Source: Diploscapter coronatus
Lineage: Eukaryota > Nematoda > Chromadorea > Rhabditida > Rhabditidae
Assembly: GCA_964036155.1 (NCBI GenBank)
Contig: OZ038422.1
Span: forward strand, 12,795,201-12,859,200
Direction of reading: 5' to 3'
Length of the DNA: 64,000 bases
This document shows positions 11,292-24,400 of this stretch, piece by piece. Position numbers and translations under genes: made by a program. The notes beneath the pieces were generated by a model that saw only the letters and a program-made list of their open reading frames with translations, made no database searches and was not told the DNA's origin. Each line of letters opens with the position of its first letter. Positions within the stretch are counted from its first letter, which is position 1.

Positions 11292-14200
11292 ATGCGGGTA
11301 ACAAATCGAAGAACATTATTGGATTTATTTTCAATTTTCCTAATTATTTCTCCCTCTGATGGACTGAGATTGGGTACGGAATTAAAATTAAATTTTACTT
11401 TAACTTAAATGATAAATCTTTCTAAGTTGACACATATTCTGAGTGATAAATTGCTGATTGATATGCCCTGATGCATCGTTTAGTCATTACACATTCGCAC
11501 TCAATCCCCAATCTGTCATTCGATATTTCACGAAAATATAAAAGCAACTTCAGAACTTCATAAAGCTAAATCAAATCTAGCGAAATTAACTCCAAACTCT
11601 TAAATTCAACTTCGTAAAGCTATGATTTCCTAGCGCTTTTGTATCATTGCGTAAAGCTTTTCTTCTCAAACTTATTACCCATCGCTAAACCATAAAATCA
11701 AGCATTAAATCGGTATAAACCAGGAAAATTTATAGAGATTTTCTTCGGGGATTGTTTTCTAAAACTCGCTCTCCTTAAACTTAAATAGTGTCACAATACT
11801 TTGCAATTTTATTGTTATGTGTAAAATCGTTAAGCTTAAATCCCGAAGTTTTGAAACTTTATGATCAGCTCATTAACTTGAAGTTCAGATTTAGAATAAC
11901 TATTATTTGATCCAGTTTTAGTGTCTATACTAAATCACATACGCGAGATTTTTGCAGAAATACTACGGATTGCTGTTTACACCCGGCTGGGCTGGAAATT
12001 AGCATAATTTCGCCTTTTCGGTTCTTCCTTTTATGGGGTTTGACTCTACCAAGGTCGCGCTCGCAAAAAAAAATAGAGGACGAGGGCTAATGAGTGAAAA
12101 TTTTGGTCAGATGTTTGGAAAATTAGCATATTTTGTCAATTTTTTGAAAGCGTTTTGACCTAAATTTTATGCATGTTTTCGATGCATTTTGGATTAAGAG
12201 GTCATCAGTTTTGACCATCATCTGATGGAATTTCTGCTCATCCCATTTGCTCGCAAGGGGGACCCTTCAATTTCTCGATGAATTTATTAGGAGTCTTGTT
12301 GTCTCTGGGCAAGGATGGGCACAAACCCACTCAAAATGGGAATTTCAATTACCCATTTCACATTTAAGCCATTTCATCACACAATGGAACATGGGAGAAA
12401 ATTAATGGAACCCAGCCAAAATATGGTAATTCCTTCATTCGCAAAATGCGCGTTCTATTCATCCAATTATTATGGTTTCCGGCCTGTAAAGGCCGTTTTT
12501 TTGTTATTTTCACACGAAAGCGGCTCAACCCTTTGAACCTATTTTATAGGTATTTTATTCAGAAAATGGCTAAATTATTGATTTAGGGAGGGGATGTTCT
12601 ACTTATTCTTTCTCTCAGCGTGCAGCTATTTTTGACATTGTAAGCTTCTGTTTTTCTGGGGGTCAGATAGCGCAGAGAAATAGTGCGGTTGGCCTTTGTT
12701 AGATGAAGAGAGCGAAAAGACGGAGAGACAAAGACAGATAGACAGACAATGTTTAGAGATTAGGGTTTACAGGGTATTCACTAGAAAAAAGAAAAGGACA
12801 GTTTATCTTTTTCAGGGATCTAGAAATTTTCTAGTGTAAAATATGCGAATTCGCAAAATTCCCATGCTCTGAAAAGAACGATTTATCAATTTCAGCGCAT
12901 TTGCGAAGAAATGTGAAGTGGCGCGCGCGTTATTTTAGCTTTAGAGCAGGTTTTACGCTTAGTCTTTGTTCATCACGTTAAAATATGCCCGAAAACTCTA
13001 GGGACTGCGAATTTTTGCACGAGTTGTAAAACCAAACAGCGATATTTGAAGGGAAATCCAGTATATTAGTAAGTGCTGACAGATAAAGCCTTCAAATTTT
13101 GTCGCTAGGGATTTTACTCGCAAAATCTCAAACCCTTCATTCATAAATCTGTTGTGGCATCTTAATGCATATAGTAGAGAATAACGTTTGAATTTTCCAG
13201 TGACCTAATATGCATATCATATATCAAGAGATGTCGCTTATCACATTTTATCATCAAGGATAAACAATTAGGAAAAGAATGAATATCTGCATTAGAGGAA
13301 GTCGGGTGGAGATAATAAGTCTTTATAAGGGGGGTCTTCTTTATCTCGGGATTTATGCTAATGAGCTGCTCAAAGCATGAATGACAATGACTATAAACAT
13401 GGGGCGTTACATGTCAACAACATTAGGAATCATCATAAACCATAAATAATATATTAAAACAAAAATATTGTAATATTTCAAAATAATCTAACTTAGACGT
13501 TCGATTTAAATCGATACTACGATTTTATATTTCAGAAGAATGCAATTCTCAGCCTCTTGGAATGGCCTCGGGGGCTATCGAGGACAGCCAAATCACCGCA
13601 TCGTCGAGTTTCGATAAGCAATCGGTCGGACCTCAGAATGCGAGGTAAACATTAAATCAGAGAAAAACGATCATAAGTTTGATCTAAATTTGTCATAAGC
13701 CTGAGATAAATCAAGCTTAGGTTTGTTGTTTGCAAAAGTGCTCCAGAGCAATTAGGCAAATGTCGCGTTTTTACGTTGTACATTAGGTCTTTGATGTATC
13801 CGCATCTTGAAGGATATGAGGCCGATTTTTGACGGATCACCTATCCAAATCTCGAAAATGTTTCTATCAGAATGAAGCTCGTTATCAGCTTATCCCTTCA
13901 AATCACCTCGATGCTCATTTTGCTGCAATATTTTGAGCGATAATTCGTGCATTCGTGCCAGGGACAATGGCAGCCTTGTCAGAAAAGCGGATGATCTATC
14001 GCTGATAACATTGATATGCTGAAAAAGAGCGATCAGGAATTTGTACAGATTTGAAAAAAAAAACAATCCAATATTCTTTAAGAAAAAGGCCGATGTTCAT
14101 TAAAATGTCATAATTTTAACATTAATTTTGGCATAAATTTGAAGGAAGCTGATATTCATCATTAAAATCCGGTTTCGAATTTCACTCATGCTTAAATAAT

Positions 14201-17200
14201 CTAGGTAGCTCTACCCGAATTTTCTATGCAGAACTATTGTGAATTAAAATGGAACAGAGACAATGGGCAGAGGGCGAGAGAAAGTGAATGAAATATGCAA
14301 AGTGGGCCTAATTGCTCTAACCCGCGAATAAGAGAAAGAAAGGGGAATTCTAAAATTCGTGAAAGTTTTCGCGAATTTTCAGGCTGCACACGGAACTCGC
14401 TTCAGGGGCTTGGTGTCCTAAACCACAGATACACTCGTCCAGCTATGAATACCTTCAGGTAAAATCCAAAATTCCAGAAACCTTGCAAGTTTCCAAAACT
14501 TCTATAACAAGAATATTTATGACTATATTGAAGCTCTCGAAACTTCAACGAGTTAAATAAACTTCCAGAATGGGAGTGTTTATGACAGTTATAAATAACA
14601 CATCACACAAAGATTTACAGTTGTTTAACATTGACATTTGCACTATGTTTACCTTCGAATTATACAAAGGATTATTTTGAAAAGAACGATAACATTCCAG
14701 ATTTCGCTGAATGGTACGCATCTGATAACGGGGGTAGAGACGCAGGGTCGGTATGGTAATGGTACGGGGAAAGAGTTTCCATCGGAGTATATGATCGAGT
14801 ACCAACGACCTGGAACTGATTTGTGGATACGATACAGGAACCGAACGGGACAAAATGTAATTTTCGAAAACATAAGAAGATAAAATGCAACAAAATTTTA
14901 AAAATATGCTAATTTTCAGCACATGACCGGAAATTTTGACACTACCACAGCAGTGATGCGTCACTTGGATCCGCCTATTGTGGCCTCAAAAATTCGAATT
15001 GTACCCCACTCGAAACAAACTCGCACTGTGTGTTTGAGAGCGGAACTGCATGGATGCAATTATAAAGGTGAAAAGTGCAAGTTAAAAATATATAAATTTT
15101 AAATTTAAGATGGCCTATTATGGTATACGACTGTCCCAGAAGGCTCTCGAATTGGAGACCAAGATTTCCGGGACCACATTTTCGAAGACACAGGAATGTA
15201 CACGGAAACTGGTACCAAACGAGGACTGGGAATTTTATCCGATGGGTTTGTTGCGGTTGCAAGTCCTTTCGAGGAAAATTCGATAAACGGCGCCTGGATC
15301 GGCTGGAATAAACATCACACAGGTAAAATCTGGATTTATTAAGTCACTGGATATATGGAATCCCTTATAATATAATTTAGGCGGAGCGGTAAATCTCCTG
15401 TTCGAATTCGACCAAATTCGGAATTTCTCCGAGGTCACCTTAGCTGCTTACGGGCATAGAATGGATAGTATCGATGTCATTTTCAGGTATGCAGTATTTT
15501 AATCTTTGGATTACCGTAATTTCCTTAATTTTCAAAATTTCAGTCAGGACGGTAGCACGTTTCCTTTATCCTCGCAAATTTCGTCACTGGATAAAGATCG
15601 ATTACTTTCGAATTCTTCAGCTAAACGGTTGGGAATTGGCGTATTTCCAAATTTGACTTGTTAATTTTTAGCTACGATTTACGCATACCACTGCATAAAC
15701 GGATGGCAAAGAAAGTTCGAATTACGCTGAAGTTCTCCTCTGACTGGTTATTTTTGACCGAAGTTCACTTTTCTTCAGGCTAGTCAAAATTCAAACTCAA
15801 ATTATATGTCAAAATAACCTTAATGTCAGCTAGATTTAAATTTATATTATTGCATGCTAAAATCTATGTTTAAAAATCAACTTAATATTTCCAACTTTCG
15901 CTTCAGGACCTATATCGGTCAGCGATTTAGAAGAGCTTGGTAAGATTGATTGGTCCCAAGAATTTGGGATCGGCTACTTGTGGCTAGGGTGCCAGAAAGT
16001 TCGAAAGTGGGCCCTAAAACTGAAAATAGGGTCCATTTTCGAAGGAAAGACTAACGCGCATGTGGTAGCTGATAGACCTCAGCATGTGATGTTAAATTAT
16101 TTAAAATATGCTAATTTTTAAAATCATTTGCTATTTTCATGAAGATGTAGTGACGCTTATCCTAGCCCTATCCTTTAATATTTCAATTTTCATTTGAGTA
16201 GATTAGAAAAAATAGAAACTAGAAAGTTTTCCCGTTAATATTTTTACCTTGAATTCTCAAAGTTTTTTCTCAAGTTGAATCTATTTATTTTAGCGCTATA
16301 CAACGATGTAACGTCGTATAATATTGGCGATATATCTGAAGATGGCCACGGAAAAAATGCATTTGCTATACTAGGCAACCCTGAAAACTTTTAATTTTCA
16401 ACATATCGAAAATTCAGGACTTACCGTACTATTTGTGATATTATCAGCAGTATTGTGCTCCATTCTATGTCTCCGTAGAAACCGCCCTAAATCGCATAAG
16501 GCCGGGATTTATGATCAAGTATTATTAGTACTCAGTCTCGGGTAAATCAATTATATGAAAAATTCAGCCTATCAAAAGAGACTTGATAATTACCCACGTT
16601 GGAAATAAGCCCACTTGCAACATTTTCCCTACCCACTCGTATTTGGGTCAGAGTGCCGTTTTCGGAGCGGGAAATCTGTATTCTTCCGACAAAACCACTA
16701 GTACAAGGTATATTTAACTTACATTCGTTTAATAAATATCCAAATTTAGCGTCTCCTCAAAATCTTCGTCCTCAAACAAGCATTCCCCACCAAATTGGAG
16801 CGACTTTCACTTCCCACCCCCACCTCATACTCCAGGCGGTACTAAAGATTTAAAATTAGGCCTAGTTTTGAGATTCAAAATTTAAGAAGAGCGGATCTAT
16901 GCTGAGCCCTGTATGACATTGCCATTACTACCATCTCAGAAGCAAAATATAAGTACTCCTAAATCAGCAAAACACACTTCCACCACAGTTCGGCAACCTG
17001 CGAAGGCTAAAAAGTAACCGAAAAATAGTTTTTAAACATTTTAATTAAACTTTCAGTGCAAATGAGGACTCAGTACATTACGCCGCTGCTAATATATTTT
17101 CTGATTCTTATGGGTTAGATTTGTTTCTAGAAAATCAATCAAATTAGTTGATTTTTCAGCTTCGACAGGATCCCGAAATTTTCATTTGCGAATCTTCAAA

Positions 17201-18958
17201 TTGGCGGTGATTTGGGTGAAGGGAAATTCACCGTAATCCGAGATTGCATCATGCCCAATGGACACAGAGCTGCCTATAAATCTGTCAAGGACAAGAATAA
17301 TATGCATGCCAGGTATGTCTTCCTAAAATTAAACTAAGCTACAATTTTAACATAGGTTTAAGAGTCATATTTTTATTTGATTAAAACTAGAATTTTAGGA
17401 TAAGCTAAAAGATATATTTTCCTTAAAAGGCATTTCTTCAGGATTCTAAATCAGCTTAGATTTCATATTTCAGGAAAGCTCTACTTGATGAACTGAAAAC
17501 CCTTCATGTTTGTGGCGATAATCATCCCCATATTCTGAAATTGTACGGTGCGGACGAAGCCGCTTCATTGGTGCTGGAATACTGCGCTCTGGGAGACGTC
17601 AGACATTTCCTCAAAACACAAATGCAGCCTATCACGTAATAACTAAATTTTGAATTAAAATTACAGTATTTTCTTTAGTTGAAGCCTCCTTTTTATTTTA
17701 AAGTCTCAAACTTATATAGAAAAAGATAAGTCTCTGAACTCCAAAAAGATAAAATTCAGACCTTCCATATTGCTGCGCATCTGTGCCGACGTTTGTTCTG
17801 GGATGGTTCACCTAGAAAATCTCGGCTTGGTTCACGGACATCTCATGCCTTCGAATATTCTGCTAACTGACCAACTACGCGCGAAAGTTGCATCTCCGCG
17901 AGGTCCTGCCCATCACGCGCAATTGCGGTATTCCGCACCGGAGAGCATTTTGGCGGTAAAAATTAAATTTTGATTTTTTCAAATATAATTATTTTAGAAC
18001 TCCTTTACCAGTAAATCGGACGCTTGGGCCTATGCAGTATGTGTATACGACATAATGCAGCAATGCGAAAAATTGCCTTATGACGGAATGTCGAATTCAG
18101 CACTTGTGGAAAACGCTGAAAAAGTCGTTGCTGGACTTGAAGATGCGGTAATTTTTAACTTATAGCCTTTGAAGCTAAAATCGAAATAAAACTTTGAGAA
18201 AAACATAAAAATGACTATGCCCCGAAAAGATATGGTCTAAAATATGTTAGATTTACAGAGTGTTTCACCATAACTCTACAATTTTTTATTGAATAAAATT
18301 TTCCCTAACAGTAAGAATTATTTTTGAAAACGTTCAACGAGATCTTATTCTCGGCAGTGGGGTAAGTGTGAGAATGTATGATTTTACCAACTTTCCTATC
18401 ACAGTATGTTCTGGGGGTATATTGGTGGGGAGGAAAAATTTATACGCCTTCCCTTAACACTTAACAGGCAGTTTTTCGGAGATAAATCACTTTAAACCGA
18501 CGCAATTCAAAAACGGTTTTTAGATTCGAAATCAGTATAAAATATCGCATTTTATCAAAAAAAAATGTGAACTTAAAAATTGCGATTTTCTGCAGCTAAG
18601 TCCAGAAAGAGATCAGCCACCAGTATACCCAGGTCTACCCGTAAACGGAAAGTGGATAAAACCATGCATTTTCATAAATCTCCCACTCAGAAGAGCAGAA
18701 TCCCGTCGACTGTTTTCAAAAATAATTTTTAGAAACAAATTTATTCAAAGAAAAGCGTTGTAAAATTGTTCTGAAACACCGTATTGTGAAATTTAGCTAG
18801 CCAGAATTTTATTCTTACTAATTTAGGTATTCCTTCAATTCTCCGAAAACTTACCGAGAGGAGTTTCTGATGTAACGACTCGATGTTTCGATGCAGATCA
18901 CTTATCTAGACCCTCATTCGCCCATATTTTCCATTTCATTTCTAGATTCTATGAGTAA
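11292..18958 (+). CDS. discoidin-domain receptor with pseudokinase domain
   Basis: Twenty-one exons (11292-11373, 13536-13644, 14383-14458, 14701-14856, 14920-15067, 15110-15322, 15381-15486, 15544-15627, 15672-15778, 15907-15939, 16294-16374, 16418-16518, 16568-16707, 16750-16838, 16887-17013, 17057-17113, 17160-17312, 17474-17635, 17760-17955, 17998-18147, 18827-18958) keep frame and encode 833 residues. Order: signal peptide; discoidin domain (CNSQPLGMASG, ASGAWCPK, closing LHGC); DDR-type second domain; transmembrane helix at about 400-416; juxtamembrane RDLI and IYAEP; kinase fold from about 570. The glycine loop (GEGKF), the AYK lysine and the alphaC Glu are present, but HRD reads HGH (about 700-702) and DFG is replaced by ASPRG, while APE remains. 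The family are collagen-binding receptors; in nematodes they act in axon guidance and regeneration. Two introns (after 15778 and 16374) start with GC. Signalling through a partner kinase is inferred. Confidence 0.93.
18260..18779. mobile_element. 520 bp foldback element in the last receptor intron
   Basis: The intron 18148-18826 contains an imperfect inverted repeat bounded by GTGTTTCA (18260) and TGAAACAC (18779). The arms can be followed inward for about 200 bp, with shared blocks such as AATTATTTTTGAAAAC on both sides. There is no coding capacity. An open frame inside the right arm does not belong to the receptor, because the exon at 18827 supplies the kinase C-terminus in phase. It is probably a MITE or foldback transposon relic able to form a long RNA hairpin in the pre-mRNA. 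Confidence 0.75.
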
Positions 18959-21411
18959 TTCTTATGCTTTCTCTAATTTTAACCCTGGGTCTTTTATTTT
19001 CCTGAAGAAACTTTAGGGGGTTTTCTATTAGAGAGAGTACGGTATTTTTTGCTTGAGCCAAATAATTGATTTGTTTATTACGGGTGCTTCCATTTGACAC
19101 AAATCACGTTAGGAGCTGAATCTTTAATCAGAATATTGAATCTTAAATTTATTAACCTCAGGGCTTACGAATTTCAGCGCGCTTTGTATTTCAAATCAAA
19201 GAAAAGACATCTTTCTCATGCAATTTCATACGGTTGGAATATTCTCCCATCATTTGAACATTTAACTTACACAAATTATTGAACTTCAAATTTCAAATTA
19301 AATATCAAATATTATATTGACCCCCGCCGTTATACGTGTATTTTTCGGAACTTTGTGAATAAAAATATTGTTCTTTCTGAAAATTCTGAAATGAACGAGG
19401 TCCAGCTTTATTCCCTATCACAAAATAATCTTTTTGAGCTAATTTTGACAAAACTAAAAATAAACAACTAGACATTTGGACTCGAAGGATATATGAAATC
19501 TATTTTTAAAAAAGATTACTGTAAAACCTAAAGTAGAAATTCCCTATAGTAGAAGTCTACCTCTCAAAATGGTAGAACTATCCATACACACCTCAAATCG
19601 TCTTCAGAAAATTTTTATAACGCTTTAGAGTGGATTTAGTCTTGTTTTGAAGTGACTACGATCATTGGATAAGAAGTTATCGCGGTTTGAAAACTTAGGG
19701 ATCGAAAACTATGTCCATGGACTTCTATTTCAGATTTTACAGTTATGAAATCCCTGAATATATGAAACCTTCTAAGGGATATATGAAATCAATTTTAAGG
19801 AGATACATGAAATCCTCTCTCTTCTCTATCGAATGTTTTGGCATTCACATGCAGCTTTTTGCATATCTCTTCTCAGGAAGTCGCTTTCTTTTTCTCTCTC
19901 CCCTCCCATACAAGGGCAATTGCAACACGAAAAGTCTTGTTGCAGCAGCTTTTTCTCTGTATGTCTGTCTGTACTCTAGCCATATAATGCTTAAGCATAG
20001 AGGGTAGAGACTCAGTGGGAAACGAGAAATAAAAAGAGGAAGGACGAGAGAATGAGAATGAGAGTGCACTTGCAGATGGAGAAATAGTATAGCGAAAGGA
20101 GAGGGGGCGAGAGAAAAAGGGCAGGCAGGGAAGGCCCGCCGGCTGCCGACTGGGACAAAAATAGCCACTCTGCGTCTCTGCCCTCTCTTCTCTCTCCTCT
20201 AAGTTCCTCTCGTTCTCTGAGCTCTCTCATTGAAGACATCCCTCTCTAACCACCCCTTCCACTCTCTTCCACACTCACACATATTATTATTACCATTGTC
20301 TTTTTATGCATGCAACAACTTTTCTTTAAGATCGTTTTCTGTGTGCTTCATCATAAAATACAGCACTTGTTTCCTGTATACTAGAATAGACCTCGAAAAA
20401 CGGCTGTCACATCGAAAATGACATTTTGAAATTCGATTTTTCAAAAGCGAGAAAGTTTTGTGCGTGCGCTCTATCACTCTTTGCATCATCGCTCTCCAAT
20501 TATCGATCGATTTTTTGACGGTCGTTGGAAAATTTCGAAGCGGGAAAATCGATAAACGCTCGAATATTTGATTTTCTGTGTTTCTTTTTGTTTATAGCTT
20601 TGATTCGCATCGACAATTGTTTATCAAGTTCAATTAAAGTCAATCTCGTGGGTGTGTTTGCCTCTTAAAAATGTTCATCTGATTACAATTTTCCGTCTTT
20701 CACTCTATCACATATCAATATTACTTTGAGTTTAATTTCCTTTCCCTCCTTTATAAAATCCTGTTTTCAAAAAGCTGATCTTCGTGGTTTAAAAATACGT
20801 TGATGCCTCATTTTACCCAAAAAGAACTCTTCTTTGAGTAATCTTAGGGAGCACATATTCCAAATATAGCCTAGAGAATAGGCGTGTGAGCTAAAGCTAA
20901 AAATATCCCTCCTTTTCCTTCCTTTCCTTTCCTTTCCTTTCCTTTGCTTTTGCATTTTATGGAAAGATATCGTTAATCCCATATATCCCGTGAGGCTTAA
21001 TGAGTGGTTGCCTACAATTCTTTATGCTTGAGGTTTAAGGAAAAATAACTTTATCCCGTAATTATCGCTAAGATCGCCGATCAAAATTACATAGTTGATT
21101 CTCGTCAAGTTGCATTAAAATCAGTTTGAATAGACTCGTTGAACATTATCGAATTATCATTCAATCTCGAATTATAAGAAATTAAATCAGTGTGGCGCCG
21201 TTCTTTAAACTTCAAAGATTATTGCGACAATTTGATAATGGCGCAATACTTTATGATGTAATTTAAATTCATTAAATCCAATATTATCCTCATAATTCTA
21301 ATTTAATGAATATCTTAGTCATTCATCTACATTTATCCCTATATTATTTAAATGTTCGCTCTTTAACATTTAACTTATCTTTTCTAAATTATTCAATTTC
21401 GAGGTATTTGG
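18959..21411. other. intergenic region between receptor and deacetylase genes
   Basis: No gene was seen. It carries several copies of the 14-mer GGATATATGAAATC or close variants (near 19490, 19756, 19780, 19803), a purine-rich stretch (20010-20150) and a TTTCC microsatellite. The segment just before 21412 is the likely promoter of the deacetylase. Open frames here are low-complexity and lack splice partners. Confidence 0.5.
20911..20945. repeat. (TTTCC)n microsatellite
   Basis: Tandem CCTTT/TTTCC units in a row, a pyrimidine-rich simple repeat in the intergenic region before the deacetylase gene. Confidence 0.85.
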
Positions 21412-24400
21412 ATGGACGAGCTGCGCGCAGGTCCATCGAATGTGCCTTCCGTTCCCCCAGTCACTTCGGCCGCCTCCGGCTCTGCTAGCAGCGACGATTC
21501 CACCGAACCGATGACCGCAGGTAGCCATTTCAGAAATGATTAAACTCAGAATCAATTTGAAATTTAAAAAAAATCAACGGAATTTATTTACAAGATTCAC
21601 AAATGAGTTAATACTTGCAATTAAAGTAAACTCAAATTAAAAAAAGAAAGATTTCTATTATGATTGCAGCTGGGGAAACCGAGTCTCTCATCAATCCCGC
21701 ACAAATCGCATTGCTACAACAGCAGTTGGATGAGGTATTTATTTATTTGAATATAATTTAATTAGATTTTATTATCTGTACTTAAACATCGTATTTAATT
21801 TAAACTTAAATTAAGTTATTATTATTATTCAAATTACAGTCGTGTTAACCAAAACCAAAGTAAAGTATACAATACACATATGCACATTTGTGCTCATTCT
21901 CATTTATTTTCGGTATTTTTACGGTGAAATTTCGGAAATTTTTCGATTTCAAAAACATTTCAAGCGATAAGGGATGCTCTTGCAAATAATGGGTTTCAAG
22001 AAAAATTTGGAAAATTCCAAATTTGGTCATTCAAAGGTTGAAAATCGATATCTATTTTCATTGACGCACGCGCCCTACGTGCACGTGTTCATGAGTAAGG
22101 AGGGCAAGGGAAAAGACGACTGTATATTCAATTTATTAACTCTGATATTCAATGTTTCGCATGATTTTATCTAATAAATTATAATAGCGTTTCCATATCT
22201 AACATCTTATATTGTGCGTCATAGTGCAATTCCAAAATCTGTTCATTTTATTTGATCGCCTATATTGCGCAATAATGCGATAATTTCTGCTCGTTTGAAG
22301 CGCGGAATGCTATGTTTTTGCGCTGTTTGATTTAAATGTTGCAATCCTCTTAATTCTCTACAAAAAGCCTGTCAAAGAGATTGTTTCCAATTGAGAAAAT
22401 TCGAGGATTTAGTTCCCTATTTAGGATAAATCCTCATTTTCTTTCCTTCTCTCGCTTTTCTATAGTATTTTCTTTTCTTTTTTGTTTTTTTTCTTCTCTT
22501 GATCTATTGAATTGGCTGAAACGCGCTGTATTTCAATGGATTTTCTGAAGGATCTGTTTAGAATGGCAAAATCTTCGTTAGGAAATCTCAAAAGAATCAG
22601 AAATCCATTTCTCATATCTTCACTCTTTATTTTGTCCTTATTTATTTTTCTGGATGTTATTTTTTTTATTTTATATTGATTTATTTAAGATATGCCAGAC
22701 GTTTTTTTCTAAGAATAGCTTTTTCTCAGAATATTAATCTTCAAGCACGCAATATCTGGGGATTTCATAAATTCTGGAAACTCTATGTCTATCGTTTTGC
22801 ATACAAGATTGTGTCTCTCTGCATTCGCGCTCTAATTGGACTTTTCCCTGCTCCATGGCTATTTTTGCCTTCGGGCGCATTTTCCAATGGAATTCTCGCC
22901 ACCGCCGGCTTCTTTCTTTCTTTCCTCGATTTCTATTTTTAGCGATTTTTGCCGCTGGCCGTCTTTTTCGCATTTTTATTTGTGCAGTGTGTGAATGCAG
23001 CAGGCCAGCCGTCTTTTCATCTTTCTCGCCCTTTTCGATCTCTCGATTTAGCATACTCACTCATCTTCGTCTGCCTCTTTTCCCCCGATGTCTAGCCAAT
23101 CAGATGAAAAAGACGCAAAGGAAATGTATCGATTGCTCTCGGCCAATAGGAAATTCGACAAAACTGTCCGAATTTTAAAACGATTGAAAACCACTCGCGT
23201 GATCGACAATTACGCATGAATCCTGAGAGAAATCCAAAAATGGCATAGATTTTATGAATATGCAATTAAGTACTCGTTGAATAAGGGGAAAATCAGCGTA
23301 TTAGTTAGTCACTTATAAGGCAAGAAAATAAGATATTTTTCATAGATCCCCACAATATTTTGTCTCAAGTTTTCATATTATTCTGACTTATATAATGTGA
23401 ATAATTACATTGGCGCTTAAATATTTGACTTTCTCTATCCATTAGATGAACGTTAATGTGCTGATATTAACTGTGAAAATGCTAAGCGGCAATTATATTA
23501 TGGTAGCAATTAGCACCTCAGTTATTATATCTCAAATGCGGTATTCCATGCTTTGATGAAGTACAGCTATTTTACATGTTCTTTCGCGTTTATTTGCGTA
23601 GCTTGTCTATATGTAGTTTATATCGACTAAAGGATTTGGATATTTTGATCTTTTTAACTCATTTTCATTTAAATCATCTAATATTTTTGAATTTTTAAAT
23701 GTTCCAAATGTTTTCGTAAAAATAACATGTTTTCCTCGCACAGCAAATATTGATATTTTTCTATCATTTTATCATCGTTCTTTCGCGCTTTTTCACTCTC
23801 GAATTTCATGCATTCTGCTTATGTTGACATTCGTATTTTGTGACGTAACAAAATATCATAATATTCCATAATATTCCGCTATATTCAGACTATATTCGGA
23901 TCTAGGCAGGACTTAAAACAAATTCTCATTGCGCAACACCTTTAAACTAGGTGTTTCTCTAAAACTTGGTCGCGTACCCTCCATGCATAGACTTTCATAG
24001 AAAAATTTAATTTGCGTATCCCCTCCCCGATAATTTTTCGCTCTGGCTGATAGTCTGCCTAGATTTTGCTATATTCAGCTAAATATTCGTTTTTTAATTG
24101 TTATTTTTTAGTATATACTTTTATTATCTTACCTTCGCAGGACCGCGCTGCTTCCCGTGTTGCGTGCCTCGCTCCATGGCTAATCTGCCTTTTTGTAACC
24201 GCGTTTGTATGTCAACTCCTTTTCTGCCTAGCATGTGTGTTCTATTTTAAGTGCGCATTACTATTATTTTATTTCCCGGAACGCGCTGTCAGAGACTCTC
24301 CCTGCCTTTTGCAAAAGCTTTTTCTCACTCTCCATCTCTTCCCCTCTCCATATTTAGAGTTATCTCCAGCTATATCCCTTTTTCTCTAAACCACCTCTCT

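Noticed and set aside
16519..16541. Receptor exon 12 extended to a GTAAAT donor at 16542.
   Set aside because: That extension gives phase 2 and an early stop in exon 13. The GTATTA donor after 16518 gives phase 0 and the conserved RDLI juxtamembrane sequence.
18598..18765. Open frame after a CTGCAG acceptor, once considered the receptor's last exon.
   Set aside because: It lies in the right arm of an inverted-repeat element and lacks kinase C-lobe motifs. The exon at 18827-18958 supplies LPRGVSDV...RPSF in the correct phase.
22676..23178. Overlapping 88-108 codon open frames on both strands in deacetylase intron 2.
   Set aside because: Low-complexity Phe/Arg-rich translations on opposite strands, with no splice partners, motifs or codon bias. 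They are likely chance in a less AT-rich patch.
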